24,432 nt of DNA, from NCBI GenBank assembly GCA_050950205.1, contig JBMNHF010000013.1, positions 1-24,432 on the forward strand, read 5' to 3'. The notes under the pieces were generated by a model, which was given only the letters and a program-made list of their open reading frames with translations, was not told the DNA's origin and did no database searches. Every line of letters begins with the position of its first letter. Position 1 is the first letter of the stretch. This DNA is from WRAV01 sp050950205. GTDB taxonomy: Bacteria; Bacillota; Clostridia; Oscillospirales; Ruminococcaceae. Shown here piece by piece: positions 1-7,974 of this stretch. Made by a program: the position numbers and the translations under genes.

Positions 1-250
1 GACCGTCCAGCAGCACCCGTTTTTCCTCTGCAAAAAAAGGCATGGCCTGCACTGCATCCCACAAGGCTTCCAAATCGGGGGCCTTGCCGTCCAGACGCTG
101 GGCATTAAAGGGGTTTGCATCCGGTTCTTCCCCCATCAGCGTTTTAGCCCAGCGCTCCACTAGATAGGTTTCGGCACCGTAAAGAAGCCAGACGGTGTGC
201 CGCTGGCCTGCCCGGTGGGCCTTGGCCAAAGTTTTTTCGGTGTATTTCAT
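1..250 (-). CDS. holA: DNA polymerase III delta subunit, N-terminal part (runs off window)
   Basis: Only the first 83 codons are in the window; the rest lies beyond the left edge. The translation begins MKYTEKTLAKAHR and continues with a WLLYGAETYLVERW stretch, which matches the start of HolA, where a Y/LYG-E-x-YL motif opens the first AAA+-like domain. In the family, delta opens the beta sliding clamp and is part of the clamp-loader complex in the cytoplasm. The start is supported by a GGGAG ribosome site about 7 bases upstream. The gene begins 17 bases after the comEC stop, and comEC-holA is a common Firmicutes gene order, which supports the call. Nothing is known here of its C-terminal half. 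Confidence 0.8.
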   Translation of the reverse strand, partial: MKYTEKTLAKAHRAGQRHTVWLLYGAETYLVERWAKTLMGEEPDANPFNAQRLDGKAPDLEALWDAVQAMPFFAEEKRVLLDG

Positions 251-267
251 AGCAAATAGCTCCCTGT

Positions 268-2369
268 CTACAACTTGAGGATGAAGCGTCTTTCCCCAAA
301 CAAGAAACTCCCCACAGGTTCAAAGGCGGGGGGCGTCTGCCCGGTTTTAGCGGAAAGAACTTTCTGCAAATCCCCTAAAGCGGGGCTTGTCCCATGGGAA
401 AGTTGGCCGGAAGAAGCCGGCTGTTCCTGAGTTATTATAGCATACTTTTCCCCGGAGTGGAGGATAAAATGATGCCCTGCCTGGATGAGAACCGCCCCGG
501 TGACGGGAGCAGCTTCCATAAAAACATCTCCCAGCACCTGAATGCGGGCATAGCCTGTAGAGAGCACCGTTTGGCCCGGCAGGGCGGCGCTCCAGCATGG
601 ACAGAATATAGTCGTCGTCCGGCCCCGCCACCAGTCCGGGAGAAAAATCCCTCACCAAAGTCAGCAGTCCGGAATGAATTTGCTCCCCGCAGTCGGCGGC
701 GATGAGAGCATCCAACTGCTCAACGCCTCGAAATTCCAGATAGCGGCTCAGGGTGCGGATTTCATAAGGGGACGGCGTTCCCACCACCACGGCCTTTTCG
801 CCCCGAATCAGCACCAGGGGAGAGCAGTTTTCAAGGGCCACCAGTTCCACCTCATGGCGCTGGGCAAAGGAGAGGGTGATGCTCCCCAAGGAAAAGGCCA
901 GCACCAGCAAGGCAGCGCCGTACCGCCTAAGGGCTTTATCCGCCCGCCAGCGGAACAGCAAAGCCGTCACGGCAGCTCCCAGCAGCAGCCAGAGCACCTT
1001 CCAAAACTCATCCAGAGAGAAGGTGAACAGGGGAATGGAGGCGATGAGCCGTGAGATGGAGAGGATCCAATTGATGCAAAGGTTGGTGATGAAGGCAGCG
1101 GGAGGAAGGAATGGGAAAAGAGCACAGAGCATTCCGCAGACCAGAGCCGGTGCGGAAAGAGGGGCCACCAGCACATTGGCCAAGGGAGTCAGCAGGGAAA
1201 TCCAACCGGTGCCGGCGAGAAGAATGGGGAAGGAGAAAGCGTAGGCGCCCATTGACACAGCGGCCGCCCCCAAAAAATACCCTGCAACCTTTGGAGCACC
1301 GGAAGATCCGGCAAAGCAGAAGCCTTCCAAAGTCTGATACAAAGGCTTGGAAAAAAGGACAATGCCGGCGGTGGAGGCGCAGGACAGCCAAAGGCCCCTG
1401 CCCCAGCGTCCAGTAGGGGGCAAAGAGAGCGATGAGGAAAAGGGCAAGCCCCATGGAGTTGAGCGAATCGCTGCGTCTGGCAATCAGCTTTGCTCCCAGC
1501 ATCAGCAGCATCATCACCAAGGCTCTGGTGATGGAGGGAGAAAGCCCTACCAAAAAGGCAAACCCCGCACTCACCACCATACCCACCAGCGCCACCATCC
1601 GCTGTCCCAGTTTAAGAGCTCCCAAAAGAGAGGTGACACAGCCCACCAAAATGGAAAGATGCAGCCCCGACACACTGAGCAGGTGAATGGTTCCTGCTTG
1701 GGCCAAGGCGTTTCGGTCTTGCGGGGCAACGCCCTCCCATTCTCCCAACACCATGGCAGAAACCACTCCGGCAGTGGCAGGGCTGAGGTTGTCGTACAAG
1801 TTTCCGGTCATTTTATGGCGCAGGATAAGGATTCGCTGAACAGCCATCTGCCGCCAGGAAAGCTGGGTGTGAGGGGTGCTTTCCAACAGCCGGGCGTTGA
1901 CAAAAATCCCCTTGGAGTGGTAGTAGCCCCGGGAACCGGGCAGCTCTTCCAGACGGGCAAGACAGTGAATGCCGTCCCCCGGCAGGTATTCCATCTCCCC
2001 GTATCCCCGCAGACGCAGGGTGGTTTTGGGCAAGCTTGCATCGGGAAACAAAGCCTGCACCGTCAGAGCATAGCCGGGATTCATCTGCCTGGATTCCAAA
2101 ACCACTCCCTGCACCACCACCGTTTGTCCCACCGCCCGCTCCAGGGGCAACATGTTGCGCTGCCGGTACAAAAAGGAGTGGGCAAGAGCCAGAGCCACAG
2201 CTAGGAGCACCACCGAAACAGCTCGGGCGTTGGGCCGCAAAGCGTGCACTGCCAGTCCCGCTAGGACAAACAGAGCGGAGAGAGGCAGTGCCGGCAGTCC
2301 GGGAAACAAAAAGAACGCCCAGACCGCCGTGGCAAAGGAGATACCGATGGCAAGCAATGGACGCTTCAT
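268..2369 (-). pseudogene. comEC: ComEC/Rec2-type DNA uptake channel, interrupted by two apparent frameshifts
   Basis: ComEC forms the inner-membrane channel for single-stranded DNA uptake in transformation. The start MKRPLLAIG follows a GGAGGA site by about 8 bases. An N-terminal hydrophobic segment, an OB-like domain (about residues 40-170) and the competence membrane domain (motif LLSVSGLHLSILVG) are readable in one frame. Near 1395-1398 the frame must shift +1 in a run of four C (plus strand) to continue with LWLSCASTAGIVLFSKPLYQ. Near 575-577 a second +1 shift is needed to read GQTVLSTGYARI to the end. Removing one base at each site gives about 699 residues, a normal ComEC length. The C-terminal metallo-beta-lactamase-like domain reads ALIAADCGEQIHSG where families with an active site have THPHADHIGG, so metal binding is probably lost. 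The gene may be truly decayed, or the shifts may be homopolymer errors in the assembly. holA follows directly. Confidence 0.8.
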
Positions 2370-2540
2370 ACTGTAATCCTCCAGATTGATGGTGATAATT
2401 GGGGGATAGCAGAAGATGAGTGGAACAAGCAAAGGGTGTGCTCCAAGAGCAGGACAGGAATTATTTTAATAGGAATCAAACTCCCAGCCCAGAGCATCCC
2501 ATGTCGCTCTAAGAAAAGCGGCGAAAAGCGGTATGCAAGC

Positions 2541-2569
2541 AAAAAAAGACGGCTGAAAGCTCAGCCGTC
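2541..2569 (-). terminator. Rho-independent terminator after the phosphoribosyltransferase gene
   Basis: A perfect 9-bp stem, GACGGCTGA paired with TCAGCCGTC around a 4-base loop, is followed on the minus strand by seven T. It lies 12 bases beyond the stop of the phosphoribosyltransferase gene and should end the alaS transcript before comEC. The 170 bases from here to the comEC start hold no gene that I can see and no convincing promoter. Confidence 0.85.
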
Positions 2570-2581
2570 CAAAAGCCGTGA

Positions 2582-3124
2582 CTATTTAAAGAAAAGGGGC
2601 AGAGGCTCCAGGAAGATGATATCCTTGCGCTGAGCGGCGTCGCCCTCGGCCAGAACACAGGCCTTGCCTACAATTTCGCCTTTTGCATAGTTGACCAGTT
2701 GCTCCAGAGCATGGATGCTCTCGCCGGTGCTGATCACGTCATCCACCAGCAATACCCGCTTACCCTTGAGATAAGCCATGTCGTCGGCATCCAGATACAA
2801 TTTTTGCAGGTTGGCGGTGGTGATGGAGTTTACCGGCACCTCCACCGTATTTTTCATATACAATTTTTTGCTTTTGCGGGCCAGCAGATACCGCTTTCCC
2901 GACTGGCGGGACATTTCATAAGCCAAAGGAATTCCCTTGGACTCTGCTGTAATCAGCACATCGTGCTCCGGCACCACTTTAAGCAGCTCGGTGGCGCAGG
3001 CAATGGTAAGCTCTACATCAGAAAACATCACAAAGGCGGCGATGTCCAAGGATTCATTAACCGGGCAGAGAGCAAGTTCCCGGGTAAGGCCGGCCACCTT
3101 TAGGGTGTAGGTATTCTGCGACAT
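2582..3124 (-). CDS. Phosphoribosyltransferase, adenine phosphoribosyltransferase-like
   Basis: This 180-residue protein is a type I phosphoribosyltransferase. The PRPP-binding loop is clear near residues 124-137 (VLLVDDVISTGESIHAL, with the paired acidic residues and the TGES turn). An Apt-like VLITAESKGIPLAYEMSR segment precedes it, as in enzymes that salvage adenine or xanthine with PRPP. The length fits Apt (about 170-180). The base specificity cannot be read from the sequence, so no symbol is given. An AGAAGGG ribosome site precedes the ATG. It lies about 145 bases after the HIT gene and has no obvious promoter of its own, so it is probably the last gene of an alaS-HIT-phosphoribosyltransferase unit, closed by a strong terminator. 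A nucleotide-salvage link with the nucleotide-binding HIT protein is possible. Confidence 0.8.
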   Translation of the reverse strand: MSQNTYTLKVAGLTRELALCPVNESLDIAAFVMFSDVELTIACATELLKVVPEHDVLITAESKGIPLAYEMSRQSGKRYLLARKSKKLYMKNTVEVPVNSITTANLQKLYLDADDMAYLKGKRVLLVDDVISTGESIHALEQLVNYAKGEIVGKACVLAEGDAAQRKDIIFLEPLPLFFK

Positions 3125-3176
3125 ATTGATAAACCCTTCTTTCTATTAATGGGTGCATGCAATGGGATTGTCGGTC

Positions 3177-3212
3177 TTACCGCCCCCCTGATCATGCAGG
3201 GGGTAATTTTTT
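3177..3212. other. GC-rich hairpin between HIT and phosphoribosyltransferase genes
   Basis: CCCCCTG pairs with CAGGGGG around ATCATG, and the arms extend through TTACC/GGTAA with a small bulge. A run of six T follows only on the plus strand. It therefore looks like a plus-strand terminator although no plus-strand gene lies upstream. On the minus strand it would be a stable leader or intercistronic structure that could tune phosphoribosyltransferase expression or stabilise the upstream mRNA. Its role is inferred only. Confidence 0.4.
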
Positions 3213-3269
3213 AGCGGTGGCAGAAAGGCTCTCAGGCAGTTGAAAGCAAGGCAGATGGTGGTCTTCCCA

Positions 3270-3608
3270 TCAACCGGGAGGCCACCCCAGCTCCCGACCT
3301 GCCAGCAGGTGAAAGTGGAGATGGGGGACGCTTTGCTGAGCGTCCTTTCCGCAGTTGCTCACCACCCGGAATCCGCTGACCAGCTTCAGCTCTTGGGCCA
3401 GCTTGGCGATTACCGTCATCATATGGGCGATGACAGGAGCATTTTCCTGCGTGACGGCGCCCACACTTTCAATATGCTCCTTGGGGATGACAAGGAGATG
3501 CACGGGAGCCTGAGGTGCAATGTCGTAAAACACGAGGCACTGATCGTCTTCGTAAGCCTTTTTGGAGGGAATGGTTCCCTCGGCAATGCTGCAAAACAGG
3601 CAGCTCAT
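3270..3608 (-). CDS. HIT (histidine triad) family nucleotide-binding protein
   Basis: This 112-residue protein has the histidine-triad motif HLHFHLLAG near its C-terminus. The N-terminal CLFCSIAEGTIPSKKAYEDD and central HLLVIPKEHIESV are also typical of HinT/PKCI-type proteins. Family members bind purine nucleotides and hydrolyse adenosine phosphoramidates, including aminoacyl-adenylates released by tRNA synthetases. The length matches the family (about 110-115), and an AGGGAGA site precedes the ATG. It starts 38 bases after the alaS stop, so the two are probably co-transcribed. A neighbour of alanyl-tRNA synthetase that could clear misplaced alanyl-adenylate is biochemically attractive, but this is inference. 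No residue of the triad is missing. Confidence 0.9.
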   Translation of the reverse strand: MSCLFCSIAEGTIPSKKAYEDDQCLVFYDIAPQAPVHLLVIPKEHIESVGAVTQENAPVIAHMMTVIAKLAQELKLVSGFRVVSNCGKDAQQSVPHLHFHLLAGRELGWPPG

Positions 3609-3646
3609 ACAAAATCTCCCTTTCTGTGTGTGTTTTGGATTCTCTC

Positions 3647-6310
3647 CTACAGTCCCAACTGAGCTTTGACAACATCGCTGGCAGAAGCCAAAGCCTCGTC
3701 AATCATGTCGGGACGGGAAGCGCCGCCCATGGCGTTGTCGGGGCGGCCACCGCCGCTGCCCTCCGCCTTTTGGGCCACCGCCTGCACCAGCTTGCCTGCA
3801 TGGATGCCGGCAGCTACCGCTTCTTTTCCGGCAAAGGCCAGCAAAGTGGCTTTGCCCTTGGGATCCTTCTTGTCGTTCATGGCGATCACCCCCACAATAT
3901 CGGGGTGCTTGGCCTTGAGGGTATCGGCGGTCTTTTTCAGGGCATCCACGCTGTCCACATTCAGTAGCATGGTCAGCAGCCGCACCGGCCCGATTTTGGG
4001 CATGTCGTCGGTGAGAGCTTGGGTTTGGTAGGAGGCCAATTTTTGGGTCTGCTCGTCCAGCTGCTTTTGCAGCGCTTTGACCTGAGCACTCAAGGCGCCA
4101 ACTCTGGAGGGAATTTCCGCAATGGGGCAGGATTTGAGCAGCTCGCTGGTTTCCCGCAGCAGGGATTCCTGCTGGTGGATGGTGGCCAAGGTGTTCCAAC
4201 CGGTCACCGCCTCGATGCGGCGAATTCCGGCAGCCACACTGGATTCGTGGCGGATTTTAAAGAGTCCCAACTGTGCGGTGTTGGTCACATGGGTGCCTCC
4301 GCAAAGCTCGATGCTCTGACCGGAGATGTTGCAAACCCGAACCATCTCGGCATACTTGCTGTCAAAGAGGGCAAGGGCGCCCTGAGCCTTGGCATCCTCA
4401 ATGGATTGTTCCGACACACCTACATTCAGACTGTCCAGAATCATCCGGTTGACCTTGCGCTCCACCTGTTCCAGCTCCTGAGGGGTGACGGCGGAGAAGT
4501 GAGTGAAGTCAAAACGGCATACATGCTCGTCCACCATCTGGCCCGCCTGATGGACATGGGTGCCCAGCACCTCCCGCAGGGCGGCCTGCAGCAGGTGGGC
4601 GGCGGTATGGTTGCGCATAATGGCCCGCCTGCGATCCTGATCCACCACGGCGGTGAGGATATCTCCCACCTTGATGGCGCCGGAGGACAGCTCCCCGATG
4701 TGAAGCAGGTGGCCGGTGGGGGATTTTTGGGTGTCCCGAACGGTGAAGACACTGCCGTTGGCAAATTGCAGGAAACCGCTGTCTCCCACCTGACCGCCGC
4801 TTTCGGCGTAAAAGGGAGTGGTTTCCAGCAGCAGCATGGCTTCCTCGCCTTGGGACAAAGCGCCTACCAGCTCGCCGTTTTTCAAAATATGGTGCAGCTG
4901 AGTTTTGGCAGAAAGGCATTCGTAGCCTACAAAGTTTTCGCAGAAATCCAGTCCTGCAAGGCAGTCTTCCTCCCAGCCCAGATCGCCCTGTTCCTCCCGG
5001 GCTTTGCGGGCCATCTCCCGCTGACGCTGCATTTGAGCAAGGAAGCCTTCCTCGTCAATGTCGATGCCGTGATCCCGGGCGATTTCCCGCGTTAAATCCA
5101 GGGGGAAACCAAAGGTGTCGTAAAGCTTAAAGACATCTTCCCCGGAAAGGCAAAAGCCCTTGGCAATCATTTTGGTATCCACCCGATCCAGCAAGGACTG
5201 CAGCAGATTCATACCCTGCACAATGGTCTTTTGGAACCGCTCTTCCTCGATGCGGATGACCTGGCGGATATAGTCGGCGTTTTCGCTCAGATCGGGATAG
5301 GCGGTTTTGTTTTCCTCAATTACTCGGTCGCAGACCTTGTAGAGGAAGGGCTCCTCAATGCCCAGCAACCGTCCGAACCGGGCGGCCCGGCGCAGCAGGC
5401 GGCGGAGCACATAGCCTCTGCCCTCGTTTTGGGGTACCACGCCGTCCCCCACCAAAAAGACGGTGGAGCGGATATGGTCGGTAATCACCCGCAGAGCCAC
5501 ATCGATTTTTTCGTCCTGCTTGTAGGTCACCCCGGCAATGGAGGCGATTTCGCCCATAATATTCTGAACCGTGTCCACTTCAAAGAGGTTGTTGACCCCC
5601 TGCATGATACAGGCCAGGCGCTCCAGCCCCATGCCGGTGTCAATATTGGGATGCTCCAGAGGAGTGTAGCCTCCCTCTCCGTCGGAGTTAAACTGGGTAA
5701 AGACCAGATTCCAGAACTCCACAAAGCGGTCGCAGTCGCAGCCCACAGCGCAGTCGGGACTGCCGCAGCCGGCTTGGGGGCCCCGGTCAAAGTAGATTTC
5801 CGAGCAGGGGCCGCAGGGGCCGGTACCGATTTCCCAGAAGTTGTCCTCCCGGCCCATGCGCACAATGCGATTGGGGTCTACACCGATTTCCTTGCTCCAG
5901 ATGTCGAAGGCTTCGTCGTCCTCATGGAAGATGGAGATCCACAGCCGGTCGACGGGTATCTTCATCTCTTGGGTGATGAATTCCCAAGCCCACTGGATGG
6001 CCTCTCGCTTAAAATAATCGCCGAAGGAAAAGTTGCCCAGCATCTCAAAGAAGGTGCCGTGACGGCTGGTTTTGCCCACCCGCTCGATATCCGGTGTGCG
6101 AATGCACTTTTGGCAGGTGGTCACCCGCCTGCGGGGGGGAGTTTCCAGCCCCATAAAGTACTTTTTAAGAGGAGCCATGCCGGAGTTGATTAAGAGCAGG
6201 CTGGCGTCTTCCTGAGGTACCAAGGGGGCAGAGGGCATCCGCAAGTGCCCTTTGGATTCAAAAAAAGCAAGGAAGCGCTCCCGCAGCTCGTTAAGGCCCA
6301 TCCATTCCAT
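3647..6310 (-). CDS. alaS: Alanyl-tRNA synthetase
   Basis: AlaS charges tRNA-Ala and edits mischarged Ser and Gly. The 887-residue length is normal. The class II catalytic core is at the N-terminus (GHLRMPSAPLVP, LLINSGMAPLKKYFMG, FFEMLGNFSFGDYFKREAI). The editing domain carries both zinc-ligand motifs: HTAAH with H568 and H572, and CGGTH with C670 and H674. The C-terminal DHHA1 domain ends with the GGGRPDNAMGG motif. The start MEWMGLNELRERF was preferred although a second ATG lies three codons later; the ribosome site is weak (AAAGGGG). Transcription should begin from the near-consensus promoter about 160 bases upstream. The leader has a hairpin but no T-box signature. The HIT gene follows closely. 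No frameshift occurs in 2.6 kb, in contrast to comEC. Confidence 0.98.
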   Translation of the reverse strand: MEWMGLNELRERFLAFFESKGHLRMPSAPLVPQEDASLLLINSGMAPLKKYFMGLETPPRRRVTTCQKCIRTPDIERVGKTSRHGTFFEMLGNFSFGDYFKREAIQWAWEFITQEMKIPVDRLWISIFHEDDEAFDIWSKEIGVDPNRIVRMGREDNFWEIGTGPCGPCSEIYFDRGPQAGCGSPDCAVGCDCDRFVEFWNLVFTQFNSDGEGGYTPLEHPNIDTGMGLERLACIMQGVNNLFEVDTVQNIMGEIASIAGVTYKQDEKIDVALRVITDHIRSTVFLVGDGVVPQNEGRGYVLRRLLRRAARFGRLLGIEEPFLYKVCDRVIEENKTAYPDLSENADYIRQVIRIEEERFQKTIVQGMNLLQSLLDRVDTKMIAKGFCLSGEDVFKLYDTFGFPLDLTREIARDHGIDIDEEGFLAQMQRQREMARKAREEQGDLGWEEDCLAGLDFCENFVGYECLSAKTQLHHILKNGELVGALSQGEEAMLLLETTPFYAESGGQVGDSGFLQFANGSVFTVRDTQKSPTGHLLHIGELSSGAIKVGDILTAVVDQDRRRAIMRNHTAAHLLQAALREVLGTHVHQAGQMVDEHVCRFDFTHFSAVTPQELEQVERKVNRMILDSLNVGVSEQSIEDAKAQGALALFDSKYAEMVRVCNISGQSIELCGGTHVTNTAQLGLFKIRHESSVAAGIRRIEAVTGWNTLATIHQQESLLRETSELLKSCPIAEIPSRVGALSAQVKALQKQLDEQTQKLASYQTQALTDDMPKIGPVRLLTMLLNVDSVDALKKTADTLKAKHPDIVGVIAMNDKKDPKGKATLLAFAGKEAVAAGIHAGKLVQAVAQKAEGSGGGRPDNAMGGASRPDMIDEALASASDVVKAQLGL

Positions 6311-6422
6311 TTAAAAAACCCCTTTATGCAATATCTGGTATGCAAATTACATGAGCAGCCTTTGCTGTATCATGAATGCTATTCTATCTGCTGTAGCCAA
6401 AAAAATGCAGAAAAATAGAGAG

Positions 6423-6441
6423 TGCGCGAATTTGTCGCGCA
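6423..6441 (-). other. Hairpin with U-rich tail in the alaS leader (possible attenuator)
   Basis: A perfect 7-bp stem, TGCGCGA/TCGCGCA with a 5-base loop, lies about 25 bases into the predicted alaS mRNA. On the minus strand it is followed by an interrupted T-rich stretch (CTCTCTATTTTT, then CTGCATTTTTTT). This is the layout of a leader terminator. No antiterminator arm or T-box core (AGGGTGG..ACC) was found, so regulation by tRNA is not supported. Confidence 0.4.
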
Positions 6442-6470
6442 GGTCAAATAGTCGTTTGATTCCAGTAGTC

Positions 6471-6499
6471 ATTATATAGCCAAACGCCGTTTGTGTCAA
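6471..6499 (-). promoter_or_regulatory. Sigma-A promoter for alaS
   Basis: Consensus TTGACA (-35) and TATAAT (-10) are separated by exactly 17 bases on the minus strand. This is the best promoter match in the window. Transcription would start near 6464, giving a leader of about 150 bases. It sits just downstream of the serA terminator, separating the ser and ala units. Confidence 0.9.
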
Positions 6500-6513
6500 T
6501 GAATTCCGCATTG

Positions 6514-6552
6514 TCAAAACGCCCGCAAAACCTGCTGGAGGCTTTGCGGGCG
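6514..6552 (-). terminator. Rho-independent terminator downstream of serA
   Basis: A 10-bp perfect stem, CGCCCGCAAA/TTTGCGGGCG with a 13-base loop, is followed on the minus strand by four T. It ends the serC-serA transcript about 150 bases after the serA stop and lies immediately upstream of the alaS promoter. Confidence 0.8.
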
Positions 6553-6703
6553 ATGATGGAAAACGGTTTGCCCCTGCGGACAACAACCAAGGGATGGCCC
6601 CTGACAGTAGGTTCGGTTTTGCACCGCCCTTACGGCCAGGGCTCTCCTTCGGTGGGAGAAAGCTACTTTGCGAGGGCAATTTGGCAGCTTGCAGGCGTCA
6701 TTT
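6553..6703 (-). other. Gene-free 3' segment between the serA stop and its terminator
   Basis: These roughly 150 bases contain no credible reading frame. The minus-strand RNA can form several GC-rich hairpins, for example GCCCTGGCCGTAAGGGC and a CTCCCACCGAAGGAG element. It could be a structured 3' UTR or a small RNA processed from the serA mRNA. I recognise no known RNA family in it. Confidence 0.3.
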
Positions 6704-7861
6704 TCATTTAAACATTCGCACGCAGATGACGCCGTCCAAAGCATTGATCCGGTCCAGCATATCGGTGGTGACGCGGCCGTCAATGTCCATCATGGTATAG
6801 GCCAGACCATTCTTGGAGTTGTTGGTGAGATTGTTGATGTTGTCTCCAATGCAGGCAGCGATCTGAGAGATCATGGAGGGGATGTTCTTGTGGGCTACCG
6901 TGATTCTGCCCCGACCGGAACGGGGGATCTGCATATCGGGGAAGTTGATAGAGTTGCGCACATTGCCCGTCTCCAAAAAGTCTTTGAGCTGCTTGGCGGC
7001 CATTTCGGCGCAATTTTCCTCGCTTTCGGGGGTGGAGGCTCCCAAATGGGGCAAGGCGATGACACCGGGGTGCCCCAGCAGCTTGTCGTTGGGGAAATCG
7101 GTGATGTAGCAGCGAACCTGCCGGTCTTCCAGTGCGGCGATCATATCGTCGTCGTCCACCAGCTCTCCCCGGGCAAAGTTGAGGATGCGCACACCGCTCT
7201 TCATGGCGTTGAGGGACTGGGAGTTGATCATTCCCTTGGTCTCTCCGGTGGCGGGAAGATGCAGGGTGATAAAATCGCAGACGTCGTAAATTTCCTTTAG
7301 GGTGTTGGCGTGACGCACTCCCAGGTGGATTTTAAGGGCGGTATCCACCGAGAGGAAGGGGTCGTAGCCGTACACTTCCATTCCCAGATCGGCAGCGGCG
7401 TTGGCCACCAGCACGCCGATGGTGCCAAGACCGATCACTCCCAGCTTTTTTCCCTTAATTTCGGGGCCGGTAAACTTGGATTTGCCTGCTTCCACCAGCT
7501 TGGGTACTTCGTCTCCTTTACCGTGAAGAGACTGCACCCATTCCATGGCGGGGAAGATTTTGCGGGCGCTCATCAAAAGCCCCATGATGGTCAGCTCTTT
7601 TACGGCATTGGCGTTGGCGCCGGGAGTGTTGAACACGGCAATGCCCGCCTGGGTGCACCGGTCGATGGGAATGTTGTTCACCCCTGCACCGGCCCGGGCG
7701 ATAGCCCGCAGATTGGGGGGGAATTCCATGTCGTGCATGGAGGCGGAGCGGACAATGATGCCGTCCGGGTTTTGAATATCTTCCCCCACCTTGTAGTTGG
7801 GGGAAGAAAGCACCGCCAGTCCCGCAGGGCTGATTTTATTGAGTAGTTTTATTTCGTGCAT
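6704..7861 (-). CDS. serA: D-3-phosphoglycerate dehydrogenase (ACT-domain form)
   Basis: SerA oxidises 3-phosphoglycerate with NAD, the first step of serine synthesis. The 385-residue protein has the substrate-binding halves flanking a Rossmann domain (KLGVIGLGTIGVLVANAAADLG and YDPFLS). The catalytic residues are visible: R231 in NFARGELVD and H272 in LPHLGAST. The C-terminal 70-75 residues form an ACT domain, which in the family binds serine for feedback control. This is the short form without an intervening domain. The start MHEIKLLNK was chosen because AAAGGA lies about 10 bases upstream; a reading frame open 21 codons further gives an unlikely N-terminus. serC ends about 113 bases upstream, and that gap holds no other gene, so the two form one serine unit. 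No serB is present in the window. Confidence 0.95.
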   Translation of the reverse strand: MHEIKLLNKISPAGLAVLSSPNYKVGEDIQNPDGIIVRSASMHDMEFPPNLRAIARAGAGVNNIPIDRCTQAGIAVFNTPGANANAVKELTIMGLLMSARKIFPAMEWVQSLHGKGDEVPKLVEAGKSKFTGPEIKGKKLGVIGLGTIGVLVANAAADLGMEVYGYDPFLSVDTALKIHLGVRHANTLKEIYDVCDFITLHLPATGETKGMINSQSLNAMKSGVRILNFARGELVDDDDMIAALEDRQVRCYITDFPNDKLLGHPGVIALPHLGASTPESEENCAEMAAKQLKDFLETGNVRNSINFPDMQIPRSGRGRITVAHKNIPSMISQIAACIGDNINNLTNNSKNGLAYTMMDIDGRVTTDMLDRINALDGVICVRMFK

Positions 7862-7974
7862 GAAAAAACAAGTCCTTTCCAAAAATGATATTGTCAAAGA
7901 ACCTGAACGCGTGGATGCTTTCATCTGCCGGCTTATGTCGAGGTGTTAGCGAGGAAAGTCAACCTTGCATGCTG

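Noticed and set aside
1395..1405. Programmed ribosomal frameshift in comEC
   Set aside because: No slippery heptamer with a clear downstream pseudoknot was found, and ComEC is not known to use recoding; a base insertion explains it more simply.
1347..2204. 285-codon plus-strand frame opposite comEC
   Set aside because: Low-complexity His/Gln/Arg-rich translation typical of an antisense frame.
4019..6193. Long plus-strand open frames opposite alaS (358 and 320 codons)
   Set aside because: They mirror the codon pattern of alaS, have no family-like motifs or ribosome sites, and alaS itself is unmistakable.
6311..6464. T-box riboswitch in the alaS leader
   Set aside because: The AGGGTGG..ACC core and specifier-loop layout are absent, and the leader is short.
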